From assembly GCF_001940225.2 (NCBI RefSeq), contig NZ_CP135164.1:1798001-1862000 (forward strand): 64,000 nucleotides of DNA, written 5' to 3'. The translations under genes and the position numbers were made by a program. Source of the DNA: Roseburia sp. 499. Its GTDB lineage: Bacteria > Bacillota > Clostridia > Lachnospirales > Lachnospiraceae. How positions within the stretch are numbered: position 1 is the stretch's first letter; the number at the start of each line of letters is the position of its first letter. The notes under the pieces were generated by a model. That model made no database searches. It saw only the letters and a list, made by a program, of their open reading frames with translations, and was not told the DNA's origin. This document shows positions 36,192 through 45,991 of this stretch, piece by piece.

Positions 36192-37586
36192 TCATTCTCC
36201 TGTTTCTTCCCAAGCATAATAAAATTGTAGCAATCCAATCCTAGACTTTGTCGCTGTCTTTTCATTCAAAGATGCAATATGTCTATACAATGCTGCTCTT
36301 GATATGAAAAGCTGGTCTGCTATCTCCTGCACACTATCATCCGAATTCAATAACATTTTAAGCACATCTTCTTCTCTCGTGGTAAGTGAGAATGCTTTCG
36401 AAAATCTTGAAAATTTTTCAATGTTTTCTTCCGTTTTTTCGTTTTCACTCCCTTCTTTCCTCTCTGTATTACTTCTAAATTGGTTTGAATATAAGAAAAT
36501 TGCTACACTTATTAATGCAAATAAAACAAGTGCTATAATACTTATTAACACACTATTTCCAGACTCTATTAATGAGAGCGACCATGTTCCTATAATTCCT
36601 GCACATATATTATTCACGGCACGACCAAGCCCTGCCCAAAGTTCAGGAACCTTCATACGGTATGATAACTCCATAAATCCTGTAGTAAAAAACACAACGA
36701 AAAATCCCGCTGAAAGATAAAATACGATAAGCCCTATTAAAAAAGGTCCTCCTGATACAATAACAAGTACACAAATTGTTGACAGAAGCGTCACACAGTA
36801 CATAATAATATTCATATAGTGACGTTCTTTCAAATCAAACAAAACTCCTGCTATTAGTCCACTTAATGCAAGGAGTAGCCGTGGCCACTGCCCTATATCC
36901 ATACTACCGGCTGCATGAAAAAGTGTTACCACATTATCCAAGGTTGCAAAAATACAAGTCATTAGAATAACAATACTTATCAAAATGCCACCTGTAATAA
37001 CTGGATGATGAAGCATGTTTTTCTTTTCTTCTAACACTGCATCATGATTTAATCTCACTAACAAAATAATGAAAATTGTCAAAAAAACAGAAAGAACAAT
37101 GGACTCAATTGTGTCATTATTTACCAGATTGTTGTTTATAAACTGAAACAATAATCCAATGGCATAAGCTAACCCAACCGTCCTTGCCAAATTTTTGTCA
37201 TTCTCCAGCACACAAGCTGCCATATAGTGTACTGCACTTCCTGCAATTCCCAATAATACGAAAACAACCAAACCAGATAATAATATTGCTTCATATGACA
37301 CATGCTGCTGTATAATAAAAATACAAATAATACTAACAATAGATGCCACAAAAACTAAAATCTGCTTCACATTCTCTCCGGCAATTCGATTAAAAATCGA
37401 AAACAGAAGAAAACCAATCACACTTGCCCCCAGAACATAACTTTGTGCAATCACTACCTCTTTTGAGTCAGTTACATATGCCATCATATTATCAAACAAA
37501 TATTCTGTTCCCAGAAATATAAAGTTAAAAAAAGCCAATGCAATAATTACTCTTATTCTTTGTAAATTAAAAAAACATCCTTTCAT
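36192..37586 (-). CDS. Membrane-spanning LuxR-family regulator (MFS-like)
   Basis: This 464-residue protein has about twelve hydrophobic segments in residues 1-370, like a major facilitator transporter without clear family motifs. After a charged linker a LuxR-type helix-turn-helix follows at about 398-455 (LTTREEDVLKMLLNSDDSVQEIADQLFISRAALYRHIASLNEK). A one-component membrane sensor that binds DNA directly is the simplest reading. The neighbouring oxidoreductase and MATE genes are candidates for control. The organisation is best known from Eggerthella-type actinobacteria. No clear AGGAGG was checked beyond an A-rich site. Confidence 0.8.
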   Translation of the reverse strand: MKGCFFNLQRIRVIIALAFFNFIFLGTEYLFDNMMAYVTDSKEVVIAQSYVLGASVIGFLLFSIFNRIAGENVKQILVFVASIVSIICIFIIQQHVSYEAILLSGLVVFVLLGIAGSAVHYMAACVLENDKNLARTVGLAYAIGLLFQFINNNLVNNDTIESIVLSVFLTIFIILLVRLNHDAVLEEKKNMLHHPVITGGILISIVILMTCIFATLDNVVTLFHAAGSMDIGQWPRLLLALSGLIAGVLFDLKERHYMNIIMYCVTLLSTICVLVIVSGGPFLIGLIVFYLSAGFFVVFFTTGFMELSYRMKVPELWAGLGRAVNNICAGIIGTWSLSLIESGNSVLISIIALVLFALISVAIFLYSNQFRSNTERKEGSENEKTEENIEKFSRFSKAFSLTTREEDVLKMLLNSDDSVQEIADQLFISRAALYRHIASLNEKTATKSRIGLLQFYYAWEETGE

Positions 37587-37599
37587 TTATCCACCCAGC

Positions 37600-38598
37600 T
37601 TACGCACTCACTGCCGCTTTTCCTATTTCCTCCGGATAATACATCTCCCACTCTTTTCTTAAATCCGTCATAATCTGCATAACATCTCTCGTATAATCCA
37701 GCAAAATATCATCATCATTTCCGAGAATCGCCTTCTCCATATCCTCCAGCTCATACTGAAGAGCAAGGCTCATTTCGCCTTCCTTAACAATTTCCGTCTT
37801 GGCACTCTCTGTATATACAATCTTAGCCTCCTCTGCTCTCGGATAATCCACAATTTCAATATATCCGTTCTCACCGCAGATATTACAGCGCTTCGGCTGT
37901 TTTGTATGAAGAGAAAGAGAAATAACCACCATCTGTCCTTCTGCATTCTGCATGACAATACCCGATATCTCGTCCACTCCGCTTGGCGCCTTCTTCATAA
38001 TAGAAACTACCTGATTGGGCTGAGACTTCAAATAGTATCTTGCCAAAGATATAGCATAAACACCAATGTCTAAAAGTGCTCCTCCTGCCATTTTAGGATT
38101 AAAGAAACGATTGTCCATATTATATTCCTTGAAACTTCCAAAATTAATCTGGATCATTCCAATGTCTCCGATGCCGCCCTCTTCAACCATTTTACGTAGT
38201 TTTTTATGAAGTGGCATATGATAAATCGTCATTGCCTCTGCCAAAACTACATTCTTCTCTTTCGCAAGATTGATTGCCTTTTCCAACTCCTTACTATTTA
38301 AAGTAATCGCTTTCTCACATAAAACATGCTTTCCATTAGAAACTGCTTCCATTATAAATTCGCTATGTGTATTGTGCGGTGTTGCAATATAGATTACATC
38401 CACTGCATCATCCTGAAACATCTCGTGAAAGTTGTCATACACCTTTTCTATCTCATACTCCTTTGCAAAGTCTACTGCCTTTTCATGGGTACGATTTCCT
38501 ACTGCATACACCTTTCTTCCTGTATTCTTTAAGGCCTGTGCCATTTCATTCGCAATATCTCCTGTACCTAAAATTGCCCAATTCATCATTCTGTCCAT
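37600..38598 (-). CDS. Gfo/Idh/MocA family oxidoreductase
   Basis: This 332-residue NAD(P)-dependent dehydrogenase has N-terminal Rossmann motif ILGTGDIANEMAQAL, the family pattern YIATPHNTHSEFIMEA, and CEKAITLN, in which the catalytic lysine is kept although EKP is EKA here. Typical substrates are sugars, inositols or related polyols; context does not identify one. AAGGAG six bases before the ATG supports the start. It may be in one unit with the LuxR-like gene 13 bases downstream. Confidence 0.9.
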   Translation of the reverse strand: MDRMMNWAILGTGDIANEMAQALKNTGRKVYAVGNRTHEKAVDFAKEYEIEKVYDNFHEMFQDDAVDVIYIATPHNTHSEFIMEAVSNGKHVLCEKAITLNSKELEKAINLAKEKNVVLAEAMTIYHMPLHKKLRKMVEEGGIGDIGMIQINFGSFKEYNMDNRFFNPKMAGGALLDIGVYAISLARYYLKSQPNQVVSIMKKAPSGVDEISGIVMQNAEGQMVVISLSLHTKQPKRCNICGENGYIEIVDYPRAEEAKIVYTESAKTEIVKEGEMSLALQYELEDMEKAILGNDDDILLDYTRDVMQIMTDLRKEWEMYYPEEIGKAAVSA

Positions 38599-38695
38599 AC
38601 TGCTCTCCTTACTGTCGTTGCTTTTTCTATCTTATCATAACACTGACCTTTTATCTAGTTTATTATACATTTTCGTAGATTTTCGTGCTTTTTTC

Positions 38696-40042
38696 TTATA
38701 TAAGCACTCTTTTTTTCCATCCTCCCTGGAAATAACGGAATACTGCAATCACAAGTCCTACTAGCCATCCGATAGGATTTGCCCACATAATAATTTTTCC
38801 TGCTGTTACACCTGCCAGTGCATAAGTAAGAATTACACGAGTTGCCAGATTACATAAACTACATGCCAGAAACCACTTCATATCAGCTGCTCCTCGCAAG
38901 ATCCCATTGCTGACATTCATAAGTCCCATTACAAAATAAAACATTGACACAATACTTAAATACTCCGCTCCAATGGAAATAGCTTCTGCACTGGTAGAAG
39001 AGTTCATAAACGTTCCGACAACCTCTTCTCCTGCAAAATGAAGGAATATAGCAATTAAAAGGCCAATTCCGGCTGCCATCGTAAGACAGATTCGATATCC
39101 TTCTCCAATCCGCTCCGGCTTTTTTGCCCCCATGTTCTGCGCTACATATGTGGATGCTGCGTTTCCTACTGCAACCATTGGTGTAATAGCAATTCCTTCA
39201 ATCTTAATTGCTGCCGTATAACCGGCCATAAAAGTAGAACCAAAACGATTTACTACAGATTGTATCAACAGCATCCCCACTGACACAATCGACTGTTGCA
39301 CGATAGTAGGAATAGCTACTGTTACCATACGCTTCAACATATCTATATCATATCTTTTAAAACTCTCTGTCTCAATTTTTCGAAGCTTTTTCATTAAGAA
39401 GCTAAAAGATAATACCGCAGAAATTGCCTGTGATATCAGCGTTGCCCAGGCTGCTCCCTGAACTCCCATTTGAAGCTTTGCAACAAAAAGCAAGTCTAAT
39501 CCGATATTCAATATAGAAGAAAACATCAAAAACAACAATGGCTTTGTGGAATCCCCCAATGCATTAAAGATAGCCGAAAAAGCATTGTATAAAAACAAAA
39601 ATACAAATCCATAGAAATATATTTGCAAATAATCCGACGCTTCTGCAAAAATATTATCCGGCGTTCCCATAAGTCGCAAAATTCCTTTATTAATAACCAT
39701 TCCAAGAACACTTAAAAAGACACTAAAGCCAAGAATTGATAATAATGCCGTAGAAATTGCTGTCTTCATCTTTGCCAACTGATTTGCCCCAAAAAGCTGA
39801 GAAATTACCACCGAACAACCAATTCCAGTCCCTATTGCTACCATAACAAATAACATAGTAATTGCTGTAGATGCTCCTACCGCTGCCAAAGCATCTTCGC
39901 CTACCACATTTCCTACAATAATAGAATCTACAATATTATAAAACTGCTGAAACAGATTTCCTCCTACCATAGGAAGCGTAAATGCAATCAACGCCTTGGT
40001 CGGATTCCCTGTTATCATACTTCCTTTTAACTCATTTTCCAT
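38696..40042 (-). CDS. MATE-family efflux transporter
   Basis: The 448-residue protein has about twelve membrane segments and family motifs near the N-terminus (TLPMVGGNLFQQFYNIVDSIIVGNVVGEDALAAVGAS) and in the second half (AIKIEGIAITPMVAVGNAASTYVAQNMGAKKPERI). It exports drugs or metabolites by Na+ or H+ antiport. The closest functional group (NorM or DinF type) cannot be fixed by eye. The ATG at 40042 has GGAG four bases upstream; the frame extends 12 codons further. Confidence 0.92.
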   Translation of the reverse strand: MENELKGSMITGNPTKALIAFTLPMVGGNLFQQFYNIVDSIIVGNVVGEDALAAVGASTAITMLFVMVAIGTGIGCSVVISQLFGANQLAKMKTAISTALLSILGFSVFLSVLGMVINKGILRLMGTPDNIFAEASDYLQIYFYGFVFLFLYNAFSAIFNALGDSTKPLLFLMFSSILNIGLDLLFVAKLQMGVQGAAWATLISQAISAVLSFSFLMKKLRKIETESFKRYDIDMLKRMVTVAIPTIVQQSIVSVGMLLIQSVVNRFGSTFMAGYTAAIKIEGIAITPMVAVGNAASTYVAQNMGAKKPERIGEGYRICLTMAAGIGLLIAIFLHFAGEEVVGTFMNSSTSAEAISIGAEYLSIVSMFYFVMGLMNVSNGILRGAADMKWFLACSLCNLATRVILTYALAGVTAGKIIMWANPIGWLVGLVIAVFRYFQGGWKKRVLI

Positions 40043-40195
40043 TTTTCTCCGTATGCCTCTCTTTCTAACGTTAACCAACTGTTTCCTATTCTACTATCCT
40101 CTTCATTTTCGGTCAACTATTTTCATTTTTCTACCAGTTTATAAACTTTTAATAATTTCTCAATCCCTCTATTTTCCTTACGTTGCACGTTTTTG

Positions 40196-40222
40196 TTAGC
40201 ACTCATTTGAAAAGAGTGCTAA
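40196..40222 (+). promoter_or_regulatory. CIRCE element (HrcA operator)
   Basis: TTAGCACTC (40196-40204) and GAGTGCTAA (40214-40222) are a perfect 9-base inverted repeat with a 9-base spacer, the exact CIRCE consensus. HrcA repressor binds it and releases on heat shock. It lies just before the htpG promoter. Confidence 0.95.
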
Positions 40223-40229
40223 TTTTCTA

Positions 40230-40258
40230 TTGACTTTTAAAAATTGCAGTATTACAAT
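40230..40258 (+). promoter_or_regulatory. Promoter of htpG
   Basis: TTGACT (40230-40235), 17 bases, TACAAT (40253-40258): near-consensus sigma-A. The CIRCE element ends 7 bases upstream of the -35 box. Confidence 0.78.
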
Positions 40259-40298
40259 CTCTTTCAGAGAGAAAAAAAGAAAAAAGGAGTGTTGACAA

Positions 40299-42332
40299 AT
40301 GAGTAACAAACATGGAAGTCTTTCTATCAACAGTGACAATATTTTTCCTATTATAAAAAAATGGTTGTATTCCGACCACGATATTTTTTACCGTGAGTTA
40401 ATCTCCAATGGTTGTGATGCTATCACCAAGTTAAAAAAATTAGATGTGATGGGTGAATATCAGCTCCCTGAGGATTATGAACCGAAGATTCAGGTTCTGG
40501 TAAATCCGGAAGAAAAGACCTTAAAATTCATCGATAACGGTATTGGTATGACCGCAGATGAAGTAGAAGAATATATCAATCAGATTGCATTTTCCGGCGC
40601 AACTGATTTCCTAGAAAAATACAAAGATAAAGCAAGTGATGAACAAATTATCGGTCATTTCGGTCTTGGCTTCTATTCTGCTTTTATGGTAGCTGACGAA
40701 GTACATATTGATACTCTTTCTTATAAAGATGGTGCTACACCGGTTCACTGGGAATGCGATGGCGGTACAGAATTCGATATGAAAGACGGCGACAAAGATG
40801 TTGTTGGTACTACTATTACTCTTTTCTTAAATGAAGACTGTCTGGAATTTGCCAATGAGTATCGCGCAAGAGAAGTTATTGAAAAATACTGCTCTTTCAT
40901 GCCTACTCCAATCTTCTTAAAGAAGGAAAATGCAGAACCGGAATATGAAACCATTCCTGCTGATGAAGTAACAGAAAAAGATACTGTTATTGAAAATATT
41001 GTAGAAGAAGCAAAATACGAAGAAAAAGAGAACGAAGACGGAACCAAAGAACAGGTTGAAGTTTCTCCTCGTCAGGAAAAAGCAAAGATTGTGAAACGTC
41101 CGGTTGCTTTAAATGATACCAACCCACTTTGGACCAAACATCCAAACGAATGTACCGATGAGGATTACAAAACATTCTACCGCAAGGTATTCCAGGACTA
41201 TAAAGAGCCACTGTTCTGGATTCACTTAAATATGGATTATCCGTTCAACCTGAAAGGTATTCTGTATTTCCCAAAAATCAATACAGAATATGATTCCATT
41301 GAAGGAACTATCAAGTTATACAACAATCAGGTATTCATTGCTGACAATATCAAAGAAGTCATTCCTGAATTCCTGATGCTGTTAAAGGGTGTTATTGACT
41401 GTCCTGATTTACCACTGAATGTATCCAGAAGTGCTCTACAGAACGATGGATTTGTAAAGAAGATTTCTGATTACATCACCAAGAAAGTAGCTGACAAGCT
41501 GAGCGGTATGTGTAAGACCGAAAAAGAAACTTACGAAAAATACTGGGATGACATCAGTCCATTTATCAAATTTGGTTGCTTAAAGGATGAGAAATTCTGT
41601 GACAAGATGAATGACTATATCCTCTTTAAGAATCTGGACAATAAGTACCTCACTCTTCCGGAATGCCTGAAGGTGGATGATGAAGAAACTGCAGATTCCG
41701 AAAACAAGGACGCAGAAAATACTGAAGAAAAAGATACCAGAAAGCCAATTTACTATGTAACAGATGTAAAACAGCAAGGTCAGTACATCAACATGTTCAA
41801 GGAACAAGGTATGGATGCCGTTATCTTAGAGCATAATATTGATACCTCTTTCATTACACAGTTAGAGCGTAGAAATGAAAAGATTAAATTCGTCCGTATC
41901 GACGCAGACGTAACTGACTCCATGAAGGAAGAAACTTCCGAAGAGGAATTAAAAGAAGCAAATGAAACCTTAACAGAGACCTTCCGCAAAGCATTAAATA
42001 ACGAGGGCCTGAAGGTTTCCGTAGAAAAACTGAAAAATGCTTCTATCTCTTCTGTCATCACTCTTTCTGAAGAAGGACGCCGTATGCAGGATATGATGAA
42101 AATGTACGGTATGGCAGGCATGGACTTTGGTGCAAATGATGTTACCTTAACTTTGAATGCAAACAATGATTTAGTAAAATACATTCTGGAAAACAAGGAT
42201 TCCGAACATGTTCCAATGTTCTGTGAACAGTTATATGACCTGGCTATGTTAAGTAACCAGCCATTATCTCCAGATGCTATGACTAAGTTCATTGCACGAA
42301 GCAACGACATTATGATGCTTCTGGCAAAATAA
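40299..42332 (+). CDS. htpG: Molecular chaperone HtpG (Hsp90)
   Basis: This 677-residue ATP-dependent chaperone has the N-terminal GHKL ATPase motifs YRELISNGCDAITKL, DNGIGMT and GHFGLGFYSAFMV, a middle domain with NLKGILYFPK and LPLNVSRSALQND, and a C-terminal dimerisation domain. A charged insertion (about 225-262) and another acidic stretch (near 462-480) enlarge it slightly over other bacterial forms. AGGAG precedes the ATG by 10 bases. The CIRCE element places it in the HrcA regulon, unlike Bacillus subtilis htpG. Confidence 0.97.
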   Translation: MSNKHGSLSINSDNIFPIIKKWLYSDHDIFYRELISNGCDAITKLKKLDVMGEYQLPEDYEPKIQVLVNPEEKTLKFIDNGIGMTADEVEEYINQIAFSGATDFLEKYKDKASDEQIIGHFGLGFYSAFMVADEVHIDTLSYKDGATPVHWECDGGTEFDMKDGDKDVVGTTITLFLNEDCLEFANEYRAREVIEKYCSFMPTPIFLKKENAEPEYETIPADEVTEKDTVIENIVEEAKYEEKENEDGTKEQVEVSPRQEKAKIVKRPVALNDTNPLWTKHPNECTDEDYKTFYRKVFQDYKEPLFWIHLNMDYPFNLKGILYFPKINTEYDSIEGTIKLYNNQVFIADNIKEVIPEFLMLLKGVIDCPDLPLNVSRSALQNDGFVKKISDYITKKVADKLSGMCKTEKETYEKYWDDISPFIKFGCLKDEKFCDKMNDYILFKNLDNKYLTLPECLKVDDEETADSENKDAENTEEKDTRKPIYYVTDVKQQGQYINMFKEQGMDAVILEHNIDTSFITQLERRNEKIKFVRIDADVTDSMKEETSEEELKEANETLTETFRKALNNEGLKVSVEKLKNASISSVITLSEEGRRMQDMMKMYGMAGMDFGANDVTLTLNANNDLVKYILENKDSEHVPMFCEQLYDLAMLSNQPLSPDAMTKFIARSNDIMMLLAK

Positions 42333-42337
42333 TAATC

Positions 42338-42378
42338 AAAAAAGTTCGTAGACGCAAACTTGTCTACGAACTTTTTTC
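42338..42378. terminator. Bidirectional terminator between htpG and the ABC operon
   Basis: AAAAAAGTTCGTAGAC (42338-42353) and GTCTACGAACTTTTTT (42362-42377) form a 16-pair stem with an 8-base loop and T runs both ways. Confidence 0.92.
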
Positions 42379-42382
42379 TTTC

Positions 42383-44164
42383 TTAAGCTTCTTCCAGCTT
42401 ATAATTTTCTGCCTGTGAACGAAACAGTTTATAATACAGACTATCTGTTTTTTTCATAAGATTCTCATGAGTATCATAATCTGCCACTGTTCCACCATCG
42501 ATAATCAATATCTTATCACAAAATACCGATGATGACATACGATGAGATATGTATATTGCTGTCTTATCTTCTACCAGATTGTTGAATTTCTCGTAAATCT
42601 CTGCCTCCGCAATAGGATCTAAGGCACTTGCCGGCTCATCCAGAATTACAAGCGAAGACTCTTTATACAATGCTCTTGCAATAGCAATCTTCTGTCCTTC
42701 TCCTCCGGACATTTCAATTCCGTTTTCGTCATATTCCTTTCCAAAACGGCTTTCTACCCCATCCTTTAAATTATTTATCTTATCTCGTAATCCTACTTCA
42801 TCAATCAAATGTTCAATCTTTTCCCTATTCGCATTCTTCTCCTGGCAGGAAATATTTTCTGCAATGGTAAAATTAAACAAACGATAGTCTTGAAATACTG
42901 CAGCAATACATTTCATATAGGACATATAATCATAATCATAAATATTTTTTCCATTAATACGAATTGTGCCGCTATCCGCCTGATACATACGGCAGATTAA
43001 CTTTACTAAGGTAGACTTTCCTGCACCATTTAATCCAACAATAGAAATCTTCTCTCCTCTTTTTTCGGAAAAAGAAACATCCTGAAGCACTGCCTTTTCT
43101 GCCTTAGGATAAGTGAAGGTCACATGGTCAAATTCAATGGTTTCTACCGGACCTTCAAACTTCTCTTTTCCACTTTCCATGGTTTCTTCTTCCAATGACA
43201 TAAACTCCATATACGGATCCAAAAAGGCCAGACTCTGCATAATATTAATTACACTCTGCCCAAAATCCATTACAGAAGCTGAAAAATTAATTGCCGCCGA
43301 TACATACATAGTAAGAGAACCTATGGAAATTTTCGGTCCAAACACCGTAGAAATGGTGCGCATTCCCACATATCCATAGGAAATAGCTGCAATTCCATCG
43401 TTAATAACACTTAATCCCCCTGATGTACTACCCATTTTTGTAAATATTTTTTCAAACAAATCACAAGTCTCATCTGTATATGTTCTTAATCGATTTTCAA
43501 TCATTTCCTCCATATCATAAAGACGAATATCTTTCTGGCACTGCTTGTCCCATCCCAGATTCAGATAATACCCAAACCTACGATTGATAGGAATCAATTC
43601 CTGATTCATCTTGACAAAATATTTAGAAAGACCGGAGGAAATCAAAAGCATTGCCACGATTCCTACAGCAAGAATAATCAATAACACAGGACCAAGTGTT
43701 GCCATTATGGTAATCAATCCTGCCAACGTTACAAATCCACTGCATGCTTTTGAAACACCGGTAATCATATTTGCAACAGCATCCTGATTATTAATGGAGA
43801 ATACAGCACGTTCTTTTAAATCCAGATAATAAGGATCTTCCAGATAGGAATACTCCAGATTCATAATCTTTTCTGCCATAATCTTATTCATGGTATATTT
43901 CACATATGTTTCCTTTTTCGTCATAATACATTTCCATGTATTAGAAAGTAATGTCATTCCCACATTATTTATTACAATAAGTGTTCCAAAGAAAATCAGA
44001 GTTTCGACTTCTTTTTCTCCCAATAATTCATCAATCAAATATTTTGGCAGAATTACATTTAAAAATAACTTTGCTCCATCGGTCAATGCAGATGCCAATA
44101 ACAGAAAAATATATCCGGGAGACACCTTCCATACAAGTGTAAAAAAGTGCATTAATTTCTTCAT
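42383..44164 (-). CDS. ABC exporter half-transporter (second of pair)
   Basis: This 593-residue protein has an N-terminal six-helix membrane domain and a C-terminal ATPase. The ATPase has Walker A GLNGAGKST (about 370), signature MSGGEGQK, Walker B SLVILDEPASALD and H-loop YISHRMSS. Its start overlaps the stop of the upstream half-transporter by 4 bases, so the two are translationally coupled and probably form a heterodimer. Both keep a Walker B glutamate, so neither site is obviously degenerate. Substrate could be a peptide or lipid; sequence does not decide. Confidence 0.92.
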   Translation of the reverse strand: MKKLMHFFTLVWKVSPGYIFLLLASALTDGAKLFLNVILPKYLIDELLGEKEVETLIFFGTLIVINNVGMTLLSNTWKCIMTKKETYVKYTMNKIMAEKIMNLEYSYLEDPYYLDLKERAVFSINNQDAVANMITGVSKACSGFVTLAGLITIMATLGPVLLIILAVGIVAMLLISSGLSKYFVKMNQELIPINRRFGYYLNLGWDKQCQKDIRLYDMEEMIENRLRTYTDETCDLFEKIFTKMGSTSGGLSVINDGIAAISYGYVGMRTISTVFGPKISIGSLTMYVSAAINFSASVMDFGQSVINIMQSLAFLDPYMEFMSLEEETMESGKEKFEGPVETIEFDHVTFTYPKAEKAVLQDVSFSEKRGEKISIVGLNGAGKSTLVKLICRMYQADSGTIRINGKNIYDYDYMSYMKCIAAVFQDYRLFNFTIAENISCQEKNANREKIEHLIDEVGLRDKINNLKDGVESRFGKEYDENGIEMSGGEGQKIAIARALYKESSLVILDEPASALDPIAEAEIYEKFNNLVEDKTAIYISHRMSSSVFCDKILIIDGGTVADYDTHENLMKKTDSLYYKLFRSQAENYKLEEA

Positions 44165-45963
44165 ACTGCTTCTGCCTCCTCCTGATAATATTTTCCCTGT
44201 ACCGTAAACATCTCATAATAACTTCCATGACGTTCCATCAGTTCCTCATGGGTTCCATATTCTTTCAATCCATCACGGTCAAATAATGCAATTTTATCAC
44301 AGAATCTGGTGCTTGCCAGACGATGTGAAATATATACCGCTGTTTTTCCTTCCACCAGACTACTAAAACTTTCGTATATCTCTGCTTCTGCCAACGCATC
44401 CAGCGCAGCCGTAGGTTCATCCATAATTACCATAGCTGCATTTTTATAAAGTCCTCTGGCAATGGACAGTTTCTGACGTTCTCCTCCGGAAAAATCCGTT
44501 CCATTTTCATCAATGACCTTAAGCATCATTTGATCCATACCTTTTTCAAATCCCTGTACTTTTTCCCAAAGGCCAACTTTATCTAACGCCTCTTTTACCC
44601 GTTCTTCATCGACACCTTCTGACTTACATGCTACATTTTCCCGAATGGTAAATGCCAGAATATTAACATCCTGAAATACTGCTGAATACAAGTCATACAA
44701 ATCTCTTTTTCCATATTCCTTTATATCTATACCATTAATATAAATATGACCTTCTGTCGGTTCAAACAAGCCTGTCATCAGTTTTACTAAAGTTGACTTA
44801 CCTGCACCATTGATTCCTACAATTGCAAGACGTTCTCCCTTATGTATTGTAAAATTCAAATCCGTAAATATATTATTTTCTGTATTTGGGTAACGGAAAC
44901 TTACGTGTTCAAATACGATTTCCAACGTTCCTTCCGGCTTTGGCGCGCTTCCTCCGTTTTCTGTTAATGGTTCATCCATAAGTCGGAAAAAGTCTCCTAC
45001 ATATTGTCCCTGATTGATGATAAAAGTAATATCTTCTCCAAAATCAAGCATAGATGCCATTAAACTGGTAATTGCAGAAATATACATGGTAAACGAACTA
45101 ATTGGCATTCCTTGATACGCCTGCTGAATTAATATTCCATACATCACCACATTGGTAAGCAGCAACGTAACTATTCCTGCTATTCCAAGCAAATATTCTC
45201 TTCCGGCAATTTTTCCTTTTAATACTGTCAATGCCTTAATTTCATCCTGATAATTCTTTAAAATACGATCCCGAAAATTGTAAATACGTATATCCTTTCC
45301 AAAAGAAAAGTCATGCGTAGTTTTATAGTAATAATTAATTTTTCTAGATGCCTTTGCTTCTTCTTCTTTTTTAGAATAACTGTAATTGTGACTCATGCGA
45401 GACACCCACATGGTTACAAATACATGAATCACCAATACCAGTAAAATCCATGGATTTAAAGTTCCTGCCAATAGAAACATTCCAATAATCGTAATCAGCT
45501 TCGCCGGCAATTGAAATAACCGGTTGGACATTCCTTCAATTCCCTCGTTATTATTATTTCCCGCATTTAATGCTTTTTCATTTTTTTCAAAAAACTTAGA
45601 GTCCTCTGCATACTTATAATCCATGGTTGTCAGCTTACGAAAAGTATCTCCCAAATAATGTATACGAATTCTCATATTATGCACGGAAATAACTTGTCTA
45701 AAATAACTGACTAAAAATCCTAAGATACCGGCTACTACAAAATACCCAGCCATCGCTAACAACAAATTTTTTCCTGCAGCATCCTTTTCCTTCTCTAAGA
45801 TTCCAATCGCTATTTTCGGTAAAAATACCGCCAAAAACGGATAAATTGCCGCTGCAATGGTAAACACAGCAATCCTTCCAAACTGCTTTTTATCTCTTTT
45901 CCCCATATTTACAAGCAAACGCTTTATCACGGGAAAAGTCTTGTACTTCTTTTCTTCTTTCAT
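44161..45963 (-). CDS. ABC exporter half-transporter (first of pair)
   Basis: The 600-residue protein has about six membrane helices and an ATPase with Walker A GINGAGKST, signature FSGGERQK, Walker B AMVIMDEPTAALD and H-loop YISHRLAS. AGGAGG is 5 bases before the ATG at 45963; the frame opens nine codons earlier. It lies 28 bases after the sigma-factor gene and 4-base-overlaps the next half-transporter. Order sigma, ABC, ABC on one strand with a terminator after the last gene argues for a single transcription unit. Confidence 0.92.
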   Translation of the reverse strand: MKEEKKYKTFPVIKRLLVNMGKRDKKQFGRIAVFTIAAAIYPFLAVFLPKIAIGILEKEKDAAGKNLLLAMAGYFVVAGILGFLVSYFRQVISVHNMRIRIHYLGDTFRKLTTMDYKYAEDSKFFEKNEKALNAGNNNNEGIEGMSNRLFQLPAKLITIIGMFLLAGTLNPWILLVLVIHVFVTMWVSRMSHNYSYSKKEEEAKASRKINYYYKTTHDFSFGKDIRIYNFRDRILKNYQDEIKALTVLKGKIAGREYLLGIAGIVTLLLTNVVMYGILIQQAYQGMPISSFTMYISAITSLMASMLDFGEDITFIINQGQYVGDFFRLMDEPLTENGGSAPKPEGTLEIVFEHVSFRYPNTENNIFTDLNFTIHKGERLAIVGINGAGKSTLVKLMTGLFEPTEGHIYINGIDIKEYGKRDLYDLYSAVFQDVNILAFTIRENVACKSEGVDEERVKEALDKVGLWEKVQGFEKGMDQMMLKVIDENGTDFSGGERQKLSIARGLYKNAAMVIMDEPTAALDALAEAEIYESFSSLVEGKTAVYISHRLASTRFCDKIALFDRDGLKEYGTHEELMERHGSYYEMFTVQGKYYQEEAEAV

Positions 45964-45991
45964 AAATTCCTCCTGATTTTTTATTTGCAAT

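Noticed and set aside
42383..45963. Degenerate ATPase site in one of the ABC half-transporters
   Set aside because: Both keep Walker A, the Walker B glutamate and the H-loop histidine. The signatures are slightly unusual in both (MSGGE, FSGGE), so asymmetry is not evident.
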